Shown: piece after piece, positions 21,735 to 32,784 of the stretch
How the letters are laid out: each line of letters begins with the position of its first letter
How positions within the stretch are numbered: position 1 is the first letter of the stretch
NCBI GenBank assembly: GCA_028023455.1
Contig: JAQFVV010000187.1
Location: 186,001 to 250,000, forward strand
Source of the DNA: Epiperipatus broadwayi
Taxonomy: Eukaryota; Onychophora; Udeonychophora; Euonychophora; Peripatidae
DNA: 64,000 nt
Direction of reading: 5' to 3'
Translations under genes and position numbers: made by a program
The notes under the pieces: generated by a model
Databases searched by the model: none
Seen by the model: only the letters and a program-made list of their open reading frames with translations
What the model was told of the DNA's origin: nothing

Positions 21735-23417
21735 TATAACAAAAATATACTAATTTCAATAACATGCCCTACATTTAAACTAAATTGACATTTGTATAGC
21801 AGATTTTGTTATTTTAAACAGAGGGGTTAATATGGTTAATATTTTTACATATCAGACATACCAAAGATCAGACTGGGTTGATATAAAATATATTACCTGT
21901 AGTCACCTTTCCAGATGGTTGCACTTGCTCTATGTCTGCAATAAGCAAACACTTCTGTGGATATTTTTATTTCTATTGAGATGATTCTTGGGCACGTCTA
22001 GCCAAGATTGACTAGAATATCCTCAAAAGAAGGGTTTTAAAATGCTTCCAACACTTGATTTTATCTAGTTAGCACAAAGTATAAGAAACTGGCTTAAATC
22101 AGACTATCAGAACTAGTATATTCATGATGCATGTATATAATTAACTCTAAATTTATAGTTAGCACAAAGTATAAGAAACTGGCTTAAATCAGACTATCAG
22201 AACTAGTATATTCATGATGCATGTATATAATTAACTCTAAATTTACTTAATACTATTATATGATAATTAAAATGTTATATGGTGAGATATGAAGAGAGAA
22301 AACTAAGCCAAATTAAAATAAAATGTTTATTTACAATACAAAAACAAAAGTATAATATAACAATCAAATAAAAGTGAAGTAAATTAATTATAGCCTTATT
22401 TCCTAAGGATTAGTCCATTTCCAAACTAAGGATAAACAACCCAATTGCTCTCAGTTATAAAGTTTCAAAAGAATAACAGTTTGTCTAGTCATTGAATTTA
22501 ATATTTTATATTTAACTAGGTTTTTGTTGTAGCCTCGTTTTTGGAGTGTCCATCCCCTCTTCTCATCGAAGGTAATGGAGTTCATTAGCGGGTTTTCCTA
22601 GCTTCTTTTGGCAGCTGTTTGCTCCTCTAGTCCAGATTGGCACATATCTTGGTCTTGTTCACAATAATGTCTATATTTACAGGCATGGATATCTGCAATG
22701 GTAGACTACGTGTCAGGCGTTAGATGTCTAAGAAACTGGATAATGAAACCTGAACGAACACCTCTGTGGGTAATCAGCACATTGTAATGTTTAGATGTCC
22801 ATGAATATTGCTATAGATTTTTAGTTGATGATCAGGAAACTTTGTATAGCAAATCAACAGTAGAATGAATGAATGATTAACAGCACCCTATTGACTTTTA
22901 CATGACAGCAAAACGAGCAGAATTTTATATATTTCTCACAGCAAAACTTGTCGGAAGAAAAAACAATAGGAAATTAGTAGCTTTTATACCTTTGCCATCC
23001 ATTGTAATCACCCATGTTATTAATTAGTTTTTCCAAATTTTTTTAATTAGTTAACTTCTAAATTTTTAATTACAATTTGATCAACTAAATTTTAACCAAT
23101 TACCTAGTTTTAATTATTGTTTATACAACAAAATTCTTTTAAAAGTAACATTATAGTTATTTTTACATAGTTAAATTTATAATTTATTCTTTTGTTTTTT
23201 ATAGTCCATCAGAATTTTTTTTTTTTCCTCTCAGTTAACAGAGGGAAAATTAATTTTAAATATTAAATTTTAAAATACCTACATTATAATAGGCTTAATT
23301 CCGCCTTTTGATTTTATTTAAAGAAAAATATATTTCTATTTTTATCTAATAATTGTCTTTTTTTATTTTTCTCTTTCTAACTTTTATTTTTAAATCGTTT
23401 TATATATATGTATGTCA
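21735..23417 (-). repeat. 3' LTR (left copy)
   Basis: It shares long blocks with 26206-27853: AATAACATGCCCTACATTTA, CTCTATGTCTGCAA, TTGTTGTAGC..., CTTCTCATCGAAG, and the tail TTTTTAAATCGTT. The left terminus TATAAC corresponds to a mutated TGTAAC. The right end is uncertain by about 8 bases. Confidence 0.75.
22066..22245. repeat. Exact 90-bp tandem duplication inside the LTR
   Basis: The segment beginning TAGTTAGCACAAAGTATAAG and ending AACTCTAAATT occurs twice with a period of exactly 90 bases and no difference that I can see. The right LTR has only one copy (near 26568), so the duplication arose after insertion. Confidence 0.9.
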
Positions 23418-23436
23418 TATTACTTCCCAATTTAGG
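23418..23436 (-). other. Degenerate polypurine tract
   Basis: The minus strand reads CTCCTAAATTGGGAAGTAA before the LTR start. It aligns with the tract at 16373-16392. Confidence 0.45.
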
Positions 23437-24361
23437 AGTAAAACTGCATCAATTCCTTTCTTTAGGCATTGACTAATTTTAATTCTCTACTTTTTTTTTT
23501 AAACTTCAAAAATTAATATTTTCCTTTAAGATATGTATCATGACAAGCAAGATTTACAGTGGGTGAGTACACAGACAGCTATCCAATATAAGAATTTTAC
23601 ACAACACACACAGATCGATTTTGTGTTGATTAAACCACATTTAATATCTTGCGGAAATCATGACTACAGCATGAGTCAAATTTTGTGCAGTATAGTTGCA
23701 AAATATGGATTTGAAATCTGCGAATGACAGGACTATATTGCGCATTTAGCTTACGATATTTTTCCTTATTAACATGCTAGGTATTTTGCTTTCAGCTACT
23801 CTATTAATGATTTCAGGACTTTACTGGTACATCTTCATCATAAATGAACTTGATACACAGACGCATCTACCGATCAATGTCTCATGAAGAAACATCTTAA
23901 CCAAACAAAATATCGGGAGTTTCTACATGTACTGATATATGCACACATACCTCGATCTATAATTTTTTTTATTCATCGCTCGACAAATGCAGAAATAAAT
24001 GACATTATTTGAATTATTTTCCATTAATAATGTCTAATATTTATTATTATTTTCTTTCTTTTATTTTTCACTTTAAATATGCTATATGTTAATATTTTTA
24101 CCTATTTATTTTGTCATGCTCTGCTGTGTTTAAACCTCAGACTTATAAGTTGGGTTACTCAAACTTTTGAATGTCATTAATTTGGTTAAACTTGTTATAA
24201 TTATTATGTAAATTTATTTTCTTTTTAAATGCTTATTCAGAAGCAAATAAAAATTTTTACTCCTTCTCATTAGAAAACATTTCTATTTTAAATCGTTTTC
24301 ATATTATGTAATCCAGGTCATTTTTCTAAGTCTAGCCTGAGAATCTGTCTGATTGATGATT

Positions 24362-24840
24362 TAATTTTTATCAGGCGATTTTTTTTATATATATATACAA
24401 TTTCTGGAGTAACCACTTGTGCGGTTGGATTGTGAATCACCCATTGGTTTTCTATATTGTTTCAGTGAGTAAAATCCGAGTTACTTCTGATTTGTTTGAA
24501 GATTTTTGTTCATTCAGGACTGTGGGAAAATCATCTTAGGGAATTTCTCTTAGGGCCAAATTTCATTGCATTTACCATTGGTTCTTTGGGTTGGGATTTA
24601 AATCCCGATCTTTGTATTCATGACTATATCTGGTGCTATCAAATGCACTCAATAAATTGGCCATCTGACCAACAATCTTTCTCTTTGCTCCATTGGGCAT
24701 TTGTTTGAAATTATGAAGGAAATTATGCCGTACTATCCTAATAATTTGTTGCTCAGATAGTGAGCTGACTGTTAATGTATGTAATTTGGCTACTTGTGTT
24801 TTTGGAAGAATGGAGTGAAAGGAAAGGTTCACCAGGTTGC
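24362..24840 (-). pseudogene. pol-end remnant of the LTR element
   Basis: The stop region (CCTGATAAAAATTAAATCATC on the minus strand) and the sequence after it match the integrase stop and trailer of the 17.3 and 18.8 kb copies, giving the end of pol. The upstream frame (QQIIRIVRHNFLHNFKQMPN..., 24572-24832) is open but I could not assign it to a domain; it may be a fragment of gag or pol joined by deletion. Confidence 0.4.
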
Positions 24841-25261
24841 CATTTATCTTGCGACACCTGGTGCCTAATATTTTCTTGACATTCTTCTCTCCAGTTATTG
24901 GTTTTTAACAGTGAGTCTCATTATGCCTGAGAAGTGCCCTGCAGGTGATAACAGTCATAACCTCCTCACAGCTGGCTCAATATGTTGTATCATTCCAAGC
25001 TGTTGTTAATATGTTATGTGGGAAACTCCCCTATGTAATCTGAAAATATTCTTATTTTTAGAAATTGGTTCACTATTGCAGGATTATTACTTTGTATCTG
25101 CATACTTATATTCATACTCTCCTGTTTGCAATTACTAACATTAATTTTTTCAATTTCTTTATGTGTTTCACTTTGCCTACTTTTAAATTCGATTAGATTA
25201 TCTATCTTCTTGGCTAAATTATTTCAACCCTTGTATTTTCTACTATCCTTTTGTTCTCCAG

Positions 25262-25777
25262 TTAATTTTCTGTTACTATCTCCTGCAACCGCTCTATTTT
25301 TTCTTGCACTATTTTAATTTTTTCAATTTTCTGGTGAGCTATCTCTATTTGGCTTTCAACCTGCTTTATATTTTCACTGATTTCTATCATAATTTCCTCT
25401 TTCAATTTTTTGTACCCTGACGTAATTTGCTGTTCTAATTTTTCAAGCATTTTAGCTTGATTTTCTGAATTTTTTTGTTTGTGTCGTTATATTGACTTTT
25501 AAAAAAGCTCATTGTCCATTTTTACCAATTTTGTATTTGTCTCATTATTTTGTTTTTTACTTTCTTCAGCTATTTATTCAAGTTTTTCAACTGTCTTATT
25601 TTGTTGATTTTTCAGTTCTTCATTTTGTTTTTTAAGCACTTAGGAGATCTTATTGTTTTGTCTTTTGAGTTCTTCACACAGTTTATCATGATCATGGTGT
25701 CACTGTTCCTAGCTTATTTGAGTTTGTTGTTGTTCCTCGCTGGGAACATTTTCTAAATCTTTGTGTTGATCTTTCAT
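25262..25777 (-). pseudogene. gag-like coiled-coil protein remnant
   Basis: From an ATG at 25777 the minus strand reads MKDQHKDLENVPSEEQQQ, then several stops and a shift, then NEELKNQQNKTVEKLE and a clean stretch MLEKLEQQITSGYKKLKEEI... ending VTEN. The protein is a long coiled coil rich in E, K, Q and I. It lies just inside the 5' LTR and primer site and corresponds to the plus-strand gag at 18306-18689. No zinc knuckle is seen. Confidence 0.6.
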
Positions 25778-26184
25778 TTGTACGCATTTACTCTATTTAG
25801 TTTTATTATTTTTCTTGAATAATATTACGATCATTTTATTATTTCTTTTAGTTAATAACTTTTTAATTTATTTTTTTATTTGATCAGTGTGTTTATTCGA
25901 TCTCTCACACCTCAGTCCCCTCTAACATTATCTACCTAATTACTTATGATTCTTACCATTGCTGTTTTTTATATATATCATATATATTTGCTTAACCAAT
26001 GTTTTAATTTTGCTGTTTTCTCCTCTCTCCCATCTTTCACCAATTTTAACTTTTATTTTTTTATGATTATTTTTATCTCATAGCTGTTACTTTATGATGA
26101 TAATTAAAACTAATTACTTGCTTGAATCTTTACATTCAATACAAAAGAAATAGAATTATTCAAGCACTCGCATTGCTAATTAAG

Positions 26185-26203
26185 GCACCCACATTGGACG
26201 CTA
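26185..26203 (-). other. Primer binding site, tRNA-Lys type
   Basis: Minus strand TAGCGTCCAATGTGGGTGC follows the LTR end (GTTATA, from GTTACA). It differs from the known tRNA-Lys primer site TGGCGCCCAACGTGGGGC mainly by C-to-T or G-to-A changes. Confidence 0.65.
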
Positions 26204-26205
26204 TT

Positions 26206-27853
26206 TATAACAAAAACACCTAATTACAATAACATGCCCTACATTTAAACTAAATTGACATTTTTAAATTAATAATGAATATTTTATGCATTTAGCAGAT
26301 TTCATTATTTCAAGGAGAGGAGTTAATATTATGAATGTTTTTACATATCAGCCATACTAACAGTCAGACTGGAATGGTATAAAATATATGACCTGCTGCT
26401 ATCTTTTTAGACTGTTGCACTTTCTCTATGTCTGCAAGAAGCAAACACCTTCTGTGGATATTTTTATTTGTATTGGAATGATTCTCAAGTGCCATCTAGC
26501 CAAGACTGACTAGAATATCCTCAAAAGAAGGGTTCTAAAACATTTCTGACACTTGATTTTATTTAACTAGCACAAAGAGTAAGAAACTGATTTAAACTAT
26601 CAGAGTAAGTATATTCATAATGCATGTATATAATTAACTCTAAATTTATTTAACACTATTATATGGTTATTAAAACGTTATATGGTTAGGTATGGAGAAA
26701 GAGAACTAAGCCAAATTAAAATAAAATGTTTATTTGCACATTCAAAAACAAAAGTAAAGCCTTAATATAATAGTCAAATAAAAGTGAAATAAATTAATTA
26801 TGGCCTTCTTTGCTAAGGATTATTCCATTTCTAAAATAAGGTTAAACAACCCAATTGCTTTTAGTTATAAAGTTCCGAAAGAATAACAGTTTGTCTAAAC
26901 ATTAAATTTGTTATTTTATATTTACCTAGACTTTTGTTGTAGCTTCATTTTTGGAGTGATCACCCCTCTTCTCATCGAAGATAATGGAGTTCATTAGTAG
27001 GCATTCCTAGCTTCTTTTGGCAGTTGTTTGTTTATTTAGCTCCGGGTTGGCACATATTTTGGTCTTATTCACAATAACATCTATATTTACAGGCATAAAT
27101 CTCTGCAATGGTAAACAAGGGTCTTTACTATGTGGCAGGCATCAGATATCTAAGAAACTAGCCAGTGAAACTCAAACAAACAACTCTCTGTGGCTCATCA
27201 GTACATGGTAATGGTTAGATATCTGTGAATATTGCTATATTTTTTTGATTGATGATCGGGAAGCTTTGTATAGCAAACCGGCAGTAGAATGAATGATTAG
27301 CGGCCCACCTTCGACTTAACTGATAGCAAAACTTGTCAAGAAAAAACAATAGGAAATTTGTAGTTTTATACCTTTGCAATTTATTGTAATTGCCCATGTT
27401 ATTAATTAGTTTTTCAAATTCTTTTAATTAGTTAAACTTCTCTTCTAAATTTTTAATTACAATTTGATCAAACTTATTATCTAATCAGTTGAACATATTA
27501 AATTTTAACTAAATTTCTTCTGATCAGATAATTTACATATATTAGAGATCTTTAATTAGATCGCTAATTACCTAATTTTAACTATTGTTCATACAACGAA
27601 ATACTTTCAAAAGTAACTTTATAGTTACTTTTACATAGTTAAGTTTATATTTTATTCTTTTGTTTTTTTTATAATCCATAAAGAATATCTTTTTTTTTAT
27701 CTCTGTTAACAGACAGAAGATAGGTGTTCTTTTAAATATTAAATTTTAAAATTCTTACATTTTAAGAGGTATTTAAAGAAAAATATATTTTGTTTTTCTC
27801 TTTTTTTTATTTTTAAATCGTTCTATGAAACACATATATACGTATGTGTAACA
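26206..27853 (-). repeat. 5' LTR (right copy), about 1.65 kb
   Basis: The left terminus is TATAAC (mutated TGTAAC) and the right terminus GTAACA. Homologous to the left LTR over its length. It carries a 27-base extra segment near 26268 and lacks the 90-bp duplication. Confidence 0.75.
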
Positions 27854-28639
27854 ATATAGACTTAGGTGATTGTTGCATGAATGCTAAAATAGATTAAATT
27901 ATTATTTAGCGTAGAGATTTTTTTTTTAGATAGCTTGACAGTTAACAAAATGTCATTAAGGAATCTTTAGAGAATCCAAACAGAAGATAAGTTTGTTAAT
28001 GGCTTTATTAAGTTTTTCAGTTCTACTAAGCTATGAATTTATGATTTATGTTGTCCACATTTACATAGATCTTTGGTTGATAAATTTCATTTATGAAGCA
28101 AATGTGTATAATGAATATGTTAATGCAGTGAAACAACCCTCATTCTACATATTGTAATTACTGCTCATGATAAATTTTGCGCGCACACTCTGAAAACAAT
28201 CAAATAATCTAAATATATTAAACATGATGGAGTAGTAAAGTTTTTATGCATATAGAAAACTTTTATAGAATCTGTCAATCAAAAATGTAATCATTTGTCT
28301 CACCCTAGGAATCTTAAAATTTTTTCTAAAAAGTCATATGAATACAAGGAGGCAAAATATTTTTATATTTTCAAAATTTTGCTTAACCACTATTTCGCAA
28401 ACATTTCATTTGTAACTCTTTTTATGTGAACTGTCTTGAATGATTGTATTTTTAAGACTTAATAATTTGATTGTTATTTCAAAATATTTAAGTTTTAAGA
28501 TAAAAGAAATTCTTTGATAGAAATGTATTTAAAAATCTTTACATTTTTATGTTTCTAAATTCTACCAGTTTTATATTTGATAAATTTGGATAGTATAAAG
28601 TTTGTGATATTTTAATAATAATTATATGTTGTTTTATTT
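27854..28639. other. Non-coding, nothing assignable
   Basis: No coding frame or repeat recognised. Confidence 0.5.
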
Positions 28640-28900
28640 TCATCATCTAATACTAATTGATAAATGTCTTTAGAAAAATTCAAACTTTATTTAAATTTTT
28701 CAAGACATTTTAACTGTTAGTAAAAGCACACACATTAGTGTATAGAAAATTTTGAGTCCTATTATTCACCTCTTCAGATATTGCTAACCTGACCTGTGAC
28801 ATTACTAATATGGGAGGATCTTTAGATTTATAAATATTGAAGTTAAGATAATGCTTTACCCAACTAAGCTATTCTGTCAAAGGTAATAATCAGTAGAAAA
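28640..28900 (+). repeat. PLE flanking direct repeat (pLTR), left copy
   Basis: The block runs TTTTCATCATCTAATACTAA, TTTAGAAAAATTCAAACTTT, TTTTAACTGTTAGTAA, CTAACCTGACCTGTGACA, TATTGAAGTTAAGATAATGC, CTATTCTGTCAAAGGTAA. The same order occurs at 32283-32780, on the other side of the minus-strand PLE at 30089-31890. Penelope-like elements are known to carry such long direct repeats. Confidence 0.6.
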
Positions 28901-28904
28901 TATT

Positions 28905-29352
28905 TAAAACAATTCAAAACAAAACAACTCTCCATATAGTAGTGCCATCTTGTGCTAACAAGAGCAATCAATGGATGCCAGAAGGCTTGTGCATAAAATC
29001 CCTATCTAGTGCCTACTCATCCAATATCCCCAGACTAGTTTCTGGCTTGTGGCCTTCATCAGTGAGGAGCCTTGGATCTGAGAGCACTGCACCTAGATCT
29101 TAGGATCTAATGCAACCCTCCAGCACCCACCTTTTAACTCTATTTAACTACAAAACTATGAGAATGAAATTGAAAACACTATTAATATTTTCAATCCAAC
29201 TCAATAGCTTATATGCATATGGCTAACTCAATTCAGTACCCATACATTTTGTTCTTTGCTCTTCAACAACCATAGCCACCACTATCCTATTAGGCAGGAT
29301 TGGTATTAAACCACTAAACATCACATGATCACTATCTCATCTACACAATAAT
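28905..29352 (-). repeat. About 448-bp ribozyme-bearing repeat unit (family 1)
   Basis: The unit starts at ACAATTCAAAACAAAACAAC and the same word begins again at about 29358, so the spacing to the next unit is about 448 bases. On the minus strand it carries the hammerhead at 29027-29068. Its other landmarks (CTCTCCATATAGTAGTGCC, GATGCCAGAAGGCTTGTGC, AGGATCTAATGCAACCCTCC, ACATCACATGATCAC) match the plus-strand array at 55.3-56.2 kb and the minus unit at 49.6 kb. It has no coding capacity. It separates the PLE coding region from its left flanking repeat. Confidence 0.75.
29027..29068 (-). ncRNA. Hammerhead ribozyme, type I-like, minimal stem III
   Basis: Minus strand, 5' to 3': TCCTCA (stem I), CTGATGA (conserved box), A-GGC-CACAA-GCC-A (stem II, 3 bp), GAAA (conserved box), CTAGTC, then TGGGGA (stem I). 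Stem I forms 6 pairs (one G-U). The GAAA last A, C, then G, U form a 2-bp stem III over UA, and the predicted cleavage follows GUC. The stretch ACTAGT is self-complementary, so two molecules could form a longer shared stem III, as described for PLE and retrozyme hammerheads. A deviation is the A-A mismatch where a G-C pair usually closes stem II. Confidence 0.7.
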
Positions 29353-29560
29353 TGTTATTAAACAATTCAAAACAAAACAACACCTCCATAAGTAGCCATC
29401 TGCAACAAGACAACAGGCCAGAGCTTGCAATCCCTATCGCCCCATCCAATATCCCCCTTTCTGCTTGGGCCTTCACAGGGCCTGGACGAGGCCCCCGACG
29501 GCCAACCCCCCCCCCCCTCTATTTAACTCAAACAGGCCCCAGTCATTTTTTAATATGAAA
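29353..29560 (-). repeat. Second family-1 unit, corrupted
   Basis: The order of words follows the preceding unit but with many deletions: AACACCTCCATAAGTAG, ATCCAATATCCCCCTTTCTG, CTTGGGCCTTCACAGGG, then CCCCCCCC and CTCTATTTAACT. The hammerhead position can be recognised but is destroyed. It looks like noisy consensus sequence rather than natural divergence. Confidence 0.55.
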
Positions 29561-30030
29561 AAAAAAGGAAGATATTTGGAGAGTTTTGTTTTTTTTTAAA
29601 ATATTTATATAATGAGAGATAGTGAGAGTGATTTTTTTGTGATGTTATATTAAACAAACTAATAGAGGGGATGGGGGGGGAAAGGGTGGAAAAAAAAAAA
29701 AAAAACAAAAAATTAGATAAGACAATAAAACAAATTAATTAAAAGGGTGGAAAATTGGAAAAAAATTTTTTTTTTTTTTTTTCTATTAGTTTTGTGTTAA
29801 ATAGTAAAAAAAGGGGGGGGGAGGGGGGGTTTGACCCCAATATCATGGGAGCGCCCTCCAACCCAACCCCCCCCAAAGGAAGGGACCCAAAAAAAAAAAA
29901 GAGGGGGGAGGAGAGAGGGAGACGACAAAATAGGATTTTACCCCCACCCTCCGGCCCTCGTTTTTCCTTTTGCACAAAAGCACTATTATAGAGGAGGGTT
30001 TTTTTTTTTTTTTTTTATTAAAATAATTTT
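29561..30030. other. Homopolymer-rich block, probable assembly artefact
   Basis: Long runs of G, C, A and T with a GC content unlike anything else in the window. The end (ATAGGATTTTACCCCCACCC ... GCACTATTATAGAGGAGG) reads as a garbled plus-strand copy of the ribozyme unit (GATAGGGATTTTATGC ... GCACTACTATATGGAGAG). Apparent open frames here are produced by the homopolymers and should not be annotated. Confidence 0.6.
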
Positions 30031-30088
30031 GTAAATGTTTAAAAATATATTTATTTATTAGAGTTCTCCTGATTTCTCCACTTTTTTC

Positions 30089-31890
30089 TTAAGAGCAAAG
30101 ATGATGAGTGGTTTCCAAATATGAATATGGATTCTTTGCATATTTAAGCAGCTTCTTTAAATTTTTGTGTTTATACTTATTTTTTGCTATCAAATATTTT
30201 TGTATTTCCCAATTAAACATATTCACTGATACATACATGGTTGTTACTTTATGATACTTCTGGATTTTTTTCCTAATCATCACTTTATATTTTTTTAATA
30301 GTTTTTCAATGGGATGACTAGTTTTGTCAATATACATCATTCCAATTCACATGATATTTCATAGATGTAATTTTGTTTATTTATTTTTCAAGCTTAAATT
30401 TTATCAAGATTAGAATTCTTCTTAGTGTTCTATGACTTTGGAAAGCTGTTATATTGATTTCACATTTCAGTAAGCTTGTCTTCTATTCCTGGGATGTAAG
30501 GATACACTATAGTGCCAATAATATTTTTTTTTCTTTTTGTGTTCTGTTTAAGATTTTATTAATGATAGCCTGGTGGATAACTATTCTTCATTAGAGTTTT
30601 TTTTATGTAGATATTTTTCTTTTCCAAATCACTGGTTTCTAAACATTTTTTTTTTTTTGCTATATACCATGGTTATTGTGTAATTCCATGCTTTGTGTTT
30701 CTCTCATGAGTAGATGTATATAAGTGCTGGGTTTTCTATAAACTGTAGTTTTAATTTTGCCATGAACGTCTCATCACAAGAATATCAGAGAATGTTAATA
30801 TTTGCTCTTGTTTTGATTCTATTATGAATTTAATTGAAGGGATGTATTATTGATGTATCCAGAATGTTTGTAATTTTACTTCACCATATGGCAATACAAC
30901 CAATATATTTTCAATATAGCAAAGCCACTTTTTAGATTAATGTGGAGTAGTATTCATTGCTGCAGCTTCAAGTTTTTTCATTAAATGTTGTAATCAAGAG
31001 TGATAGTGGTGAAGCTATCGCTTGATTTTTTTGGAAGAATTAGAATGTTAATAATTCCATTATATTATCAATAGGAAGAGTTATTTTGACTTCTAAGCTG
31101 TTATTGTCATTTGATTTTTTTTTTGCAATGGGCAATGCTTCATTACAAAGTGCATTTATGAATAAACTTTATACATCAAAAGTTACCATTGTGTCAGTGT
31201 TTTTAAGTTTCATATTCTTTATTAATTCCAGAAAGTGTTTACAGTCCCTAACAAAGGTTTATGTTTTGTATGTCAAAGGACTAAGAAGAACATTGATTAG
31301 AACTCTTGACAAAATATTGTCAAGATGAATTTTTAGAACTGTAGGTTTTAATCAAATATGGTCCTTGTGGATTTTAGGTAGACTATAAAGATGAGGAATT
31401 TTACTAAAAATATGATGTTAATTTACTTTCTGAATCAGTGACATGCCTTCAATGCTTTATGAATAATGCTTATAACTTTACTTCAGTAATTGGTATTGGA
31501 TTTTTTTTTTCCTCTTCTTTATATCATCTTGCTGTGAAGTATTTTTGTGTTTTGTTATTGTAATCAGTTATAGTCAATACAGCTGTAGCATTGCTTTTGT
31601 CAGTAGAGAAAATGTTTAGTTTAAGAGATTTAATAGCTTTTCTTTTTTCATAGGAAACATTTGATTTCAGTTTTTATGTCTCTCAAGTATTCTTTTTATT
31701 TTCCAGTGTAATTCTGCTTCTTCTAGAGGTAATTTTTGAGAGATTTTTTCAGTGTTGCCACTACATTTAATAATGGGATATTAAATGGTGTAATAGCATA
31801 GTATAGTTTTTTTTCCAAAACAGAAATTTCAACATTTGTCAGATGTTTAAAACTAAGAAATTTTAATTAATGAAGTTGGAAGATTGTTTT
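30089..31890 (-). pseudogene. Penelope-like element, near full protein, degenerate
   Basis: On the minus strand the pieces run from an N-terminal region (LTNVEISVLEKKLYYAITPF, then STDKSNATAVLTITDYNNK, matching the family's DKGNATVV motif) through the RT start (HLYSLPKIHKDHI), palm and catalytic region (much decayed near 30880-31010), to the linker and GIY-YIG endonuclease end (MMYIDKTSHPIEKLLKKYK ... VNMFNWEIQKYLIAKNKYKHKNL, 30089-30340). It has many stops. It is flanked by direct repeats at 28640-28900 and 32283-32780, giving an element of roughly 4 kb including the inserted ribozyme units. Assignment to Penelope-like elements rests on the RT plus GIY-YIG order. Confidence 0.8.
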
Positions 31891-32282
31891 AGTGTAGTAC
31901 AGTGTTTGATATATCCACGTATATCAATTAGTTTCTTTTTTTGACATGCAGTTTAGAATATTATTTTTTTTATTATTTCTTAAAAAACTCCTGTGAAATT
32001 TTCATTAGTAAGTTTTTTTTAAAAAATATATTATTATCAGTGGAACACAAACTTTGATATTTGGAAAACGGAGTAATTTTTTCAGCTTTCTGGGAATGAA
32101 TTGGAAGTTTTAGTTACAAACTTATGAACAATCCCTTCAGATTTATATAAGAAAGGTAATTAATGTTTTACTCTGGTCAGTTTCATATATAATTTTTCAT
32201 AATGTTTGATGAAGTATTGGGTTTATATCTAATACTTGGTGTTTGTCTAAAAGTTTGTGATGATGGTATTTTAGTAATAATA

Positions 32283-32780
32283 ATATATTGGACTATTTCC
32301 ATTATCTAATATTAATTAAGTTGCTTTAGAAAAATTCAAACTTTATTTACATTTTTCAAATACATTTAACTGTTAGTAATCAAACACAAGTTCATATATA
32401 ACACAATGTTCTGTGTGGTATTATTCTTCTCTTGCTTACCTGACCAATGACAGTACTAGCATAGGAATTGAACCCATACCTTTAAATTTATGAATATTGA
32501 ATTTAAGATTACACTCTAACTTTAATTATAATTCTATAAACACTTCTTCACCTTCCTTAATTTTGCTTCTTCATATACAACAATAGAATGAGATCTGAAG
32601 AAGATTGTGAGGAACAGTCGAAACTATAATTATAATAATAAATATTTTTGCTTAAAAGATGTAAGATTGTAATTATTTTTAAAAAGATATATTGTTATAA
32701 TTTTAATTATGCTATTCTGCCAAAAGCAGTAGTAAAAATTTCATATACTTATATGAATATCCTCCTGATTTTTCCATTTT
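32283..32780 (+). repeat. PLE flanking direct repeat (pLTR), right copy
   Basis: Homologous to 28640-28900 in the same orientation (GGACTATTTCCATTATCTAA, TTAGAAAAATTCAAACTTTA, TTACCTGACCAATGACAGTA, TTGAATTTAAGATTACACTC, GCTATTCTGCCAAAAGCAG). It is split by a 172-base insertion at 32530-32701. Confidence 0.6.
32530..32701 (+). mobile_element. Short insertion with hammerhead-like motif and 9-bp TSD
   Basis: The direct repeat TTTAATTAT lies on both sides (32521-32529 and 32702-32710), while the homologous flank at 28850 is uninterrupted. Inside is CTGAAGAAGATTGTGAGGAA followed by CAGTCGAAACTATAA and an AT-rich end. This resembles the hammerhead-like 3' ends of PLEs and related retroelements, with CUGAAGA in place of CUGAUGA. 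It is probably a short 3'-end or SINE-like insertion. Confidence 0.5.
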
Positions 32781-32784
32781 TTTA

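Larger units (their letters stand above)
21735..27853 (-). mobile_element. Degenerate Ty3/gypsy-type LTR retrotransposon
   Basis: Two direct LTRs (21735 to about 23417, and 26206-27853) flank an internal region that reads on the minus strand: primer binding site (26185-26203), gag-like coiled coil (25262-25777), a short pol remnant, integrase stop near 24362, a non-coding 3' region shared with 16550-17329, and a polypurine tract beside the left LTR. The internal part is only about 2.8 kb; protease, RT, RNase H and the integrase core are gone. No clear target-site duplication was visible (left flank ATAA, right flank ATAT). LTRs have diverged by many substitutions and indels, so the copy is old. 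Confidence 0.75.

Noticed and set aside
29739-30034. Several overlapping proline/glycine/lysine-rich frames on both strands
   Set aside because: They are produced by homopolymer runs in a block that looks like an assembly artefact.
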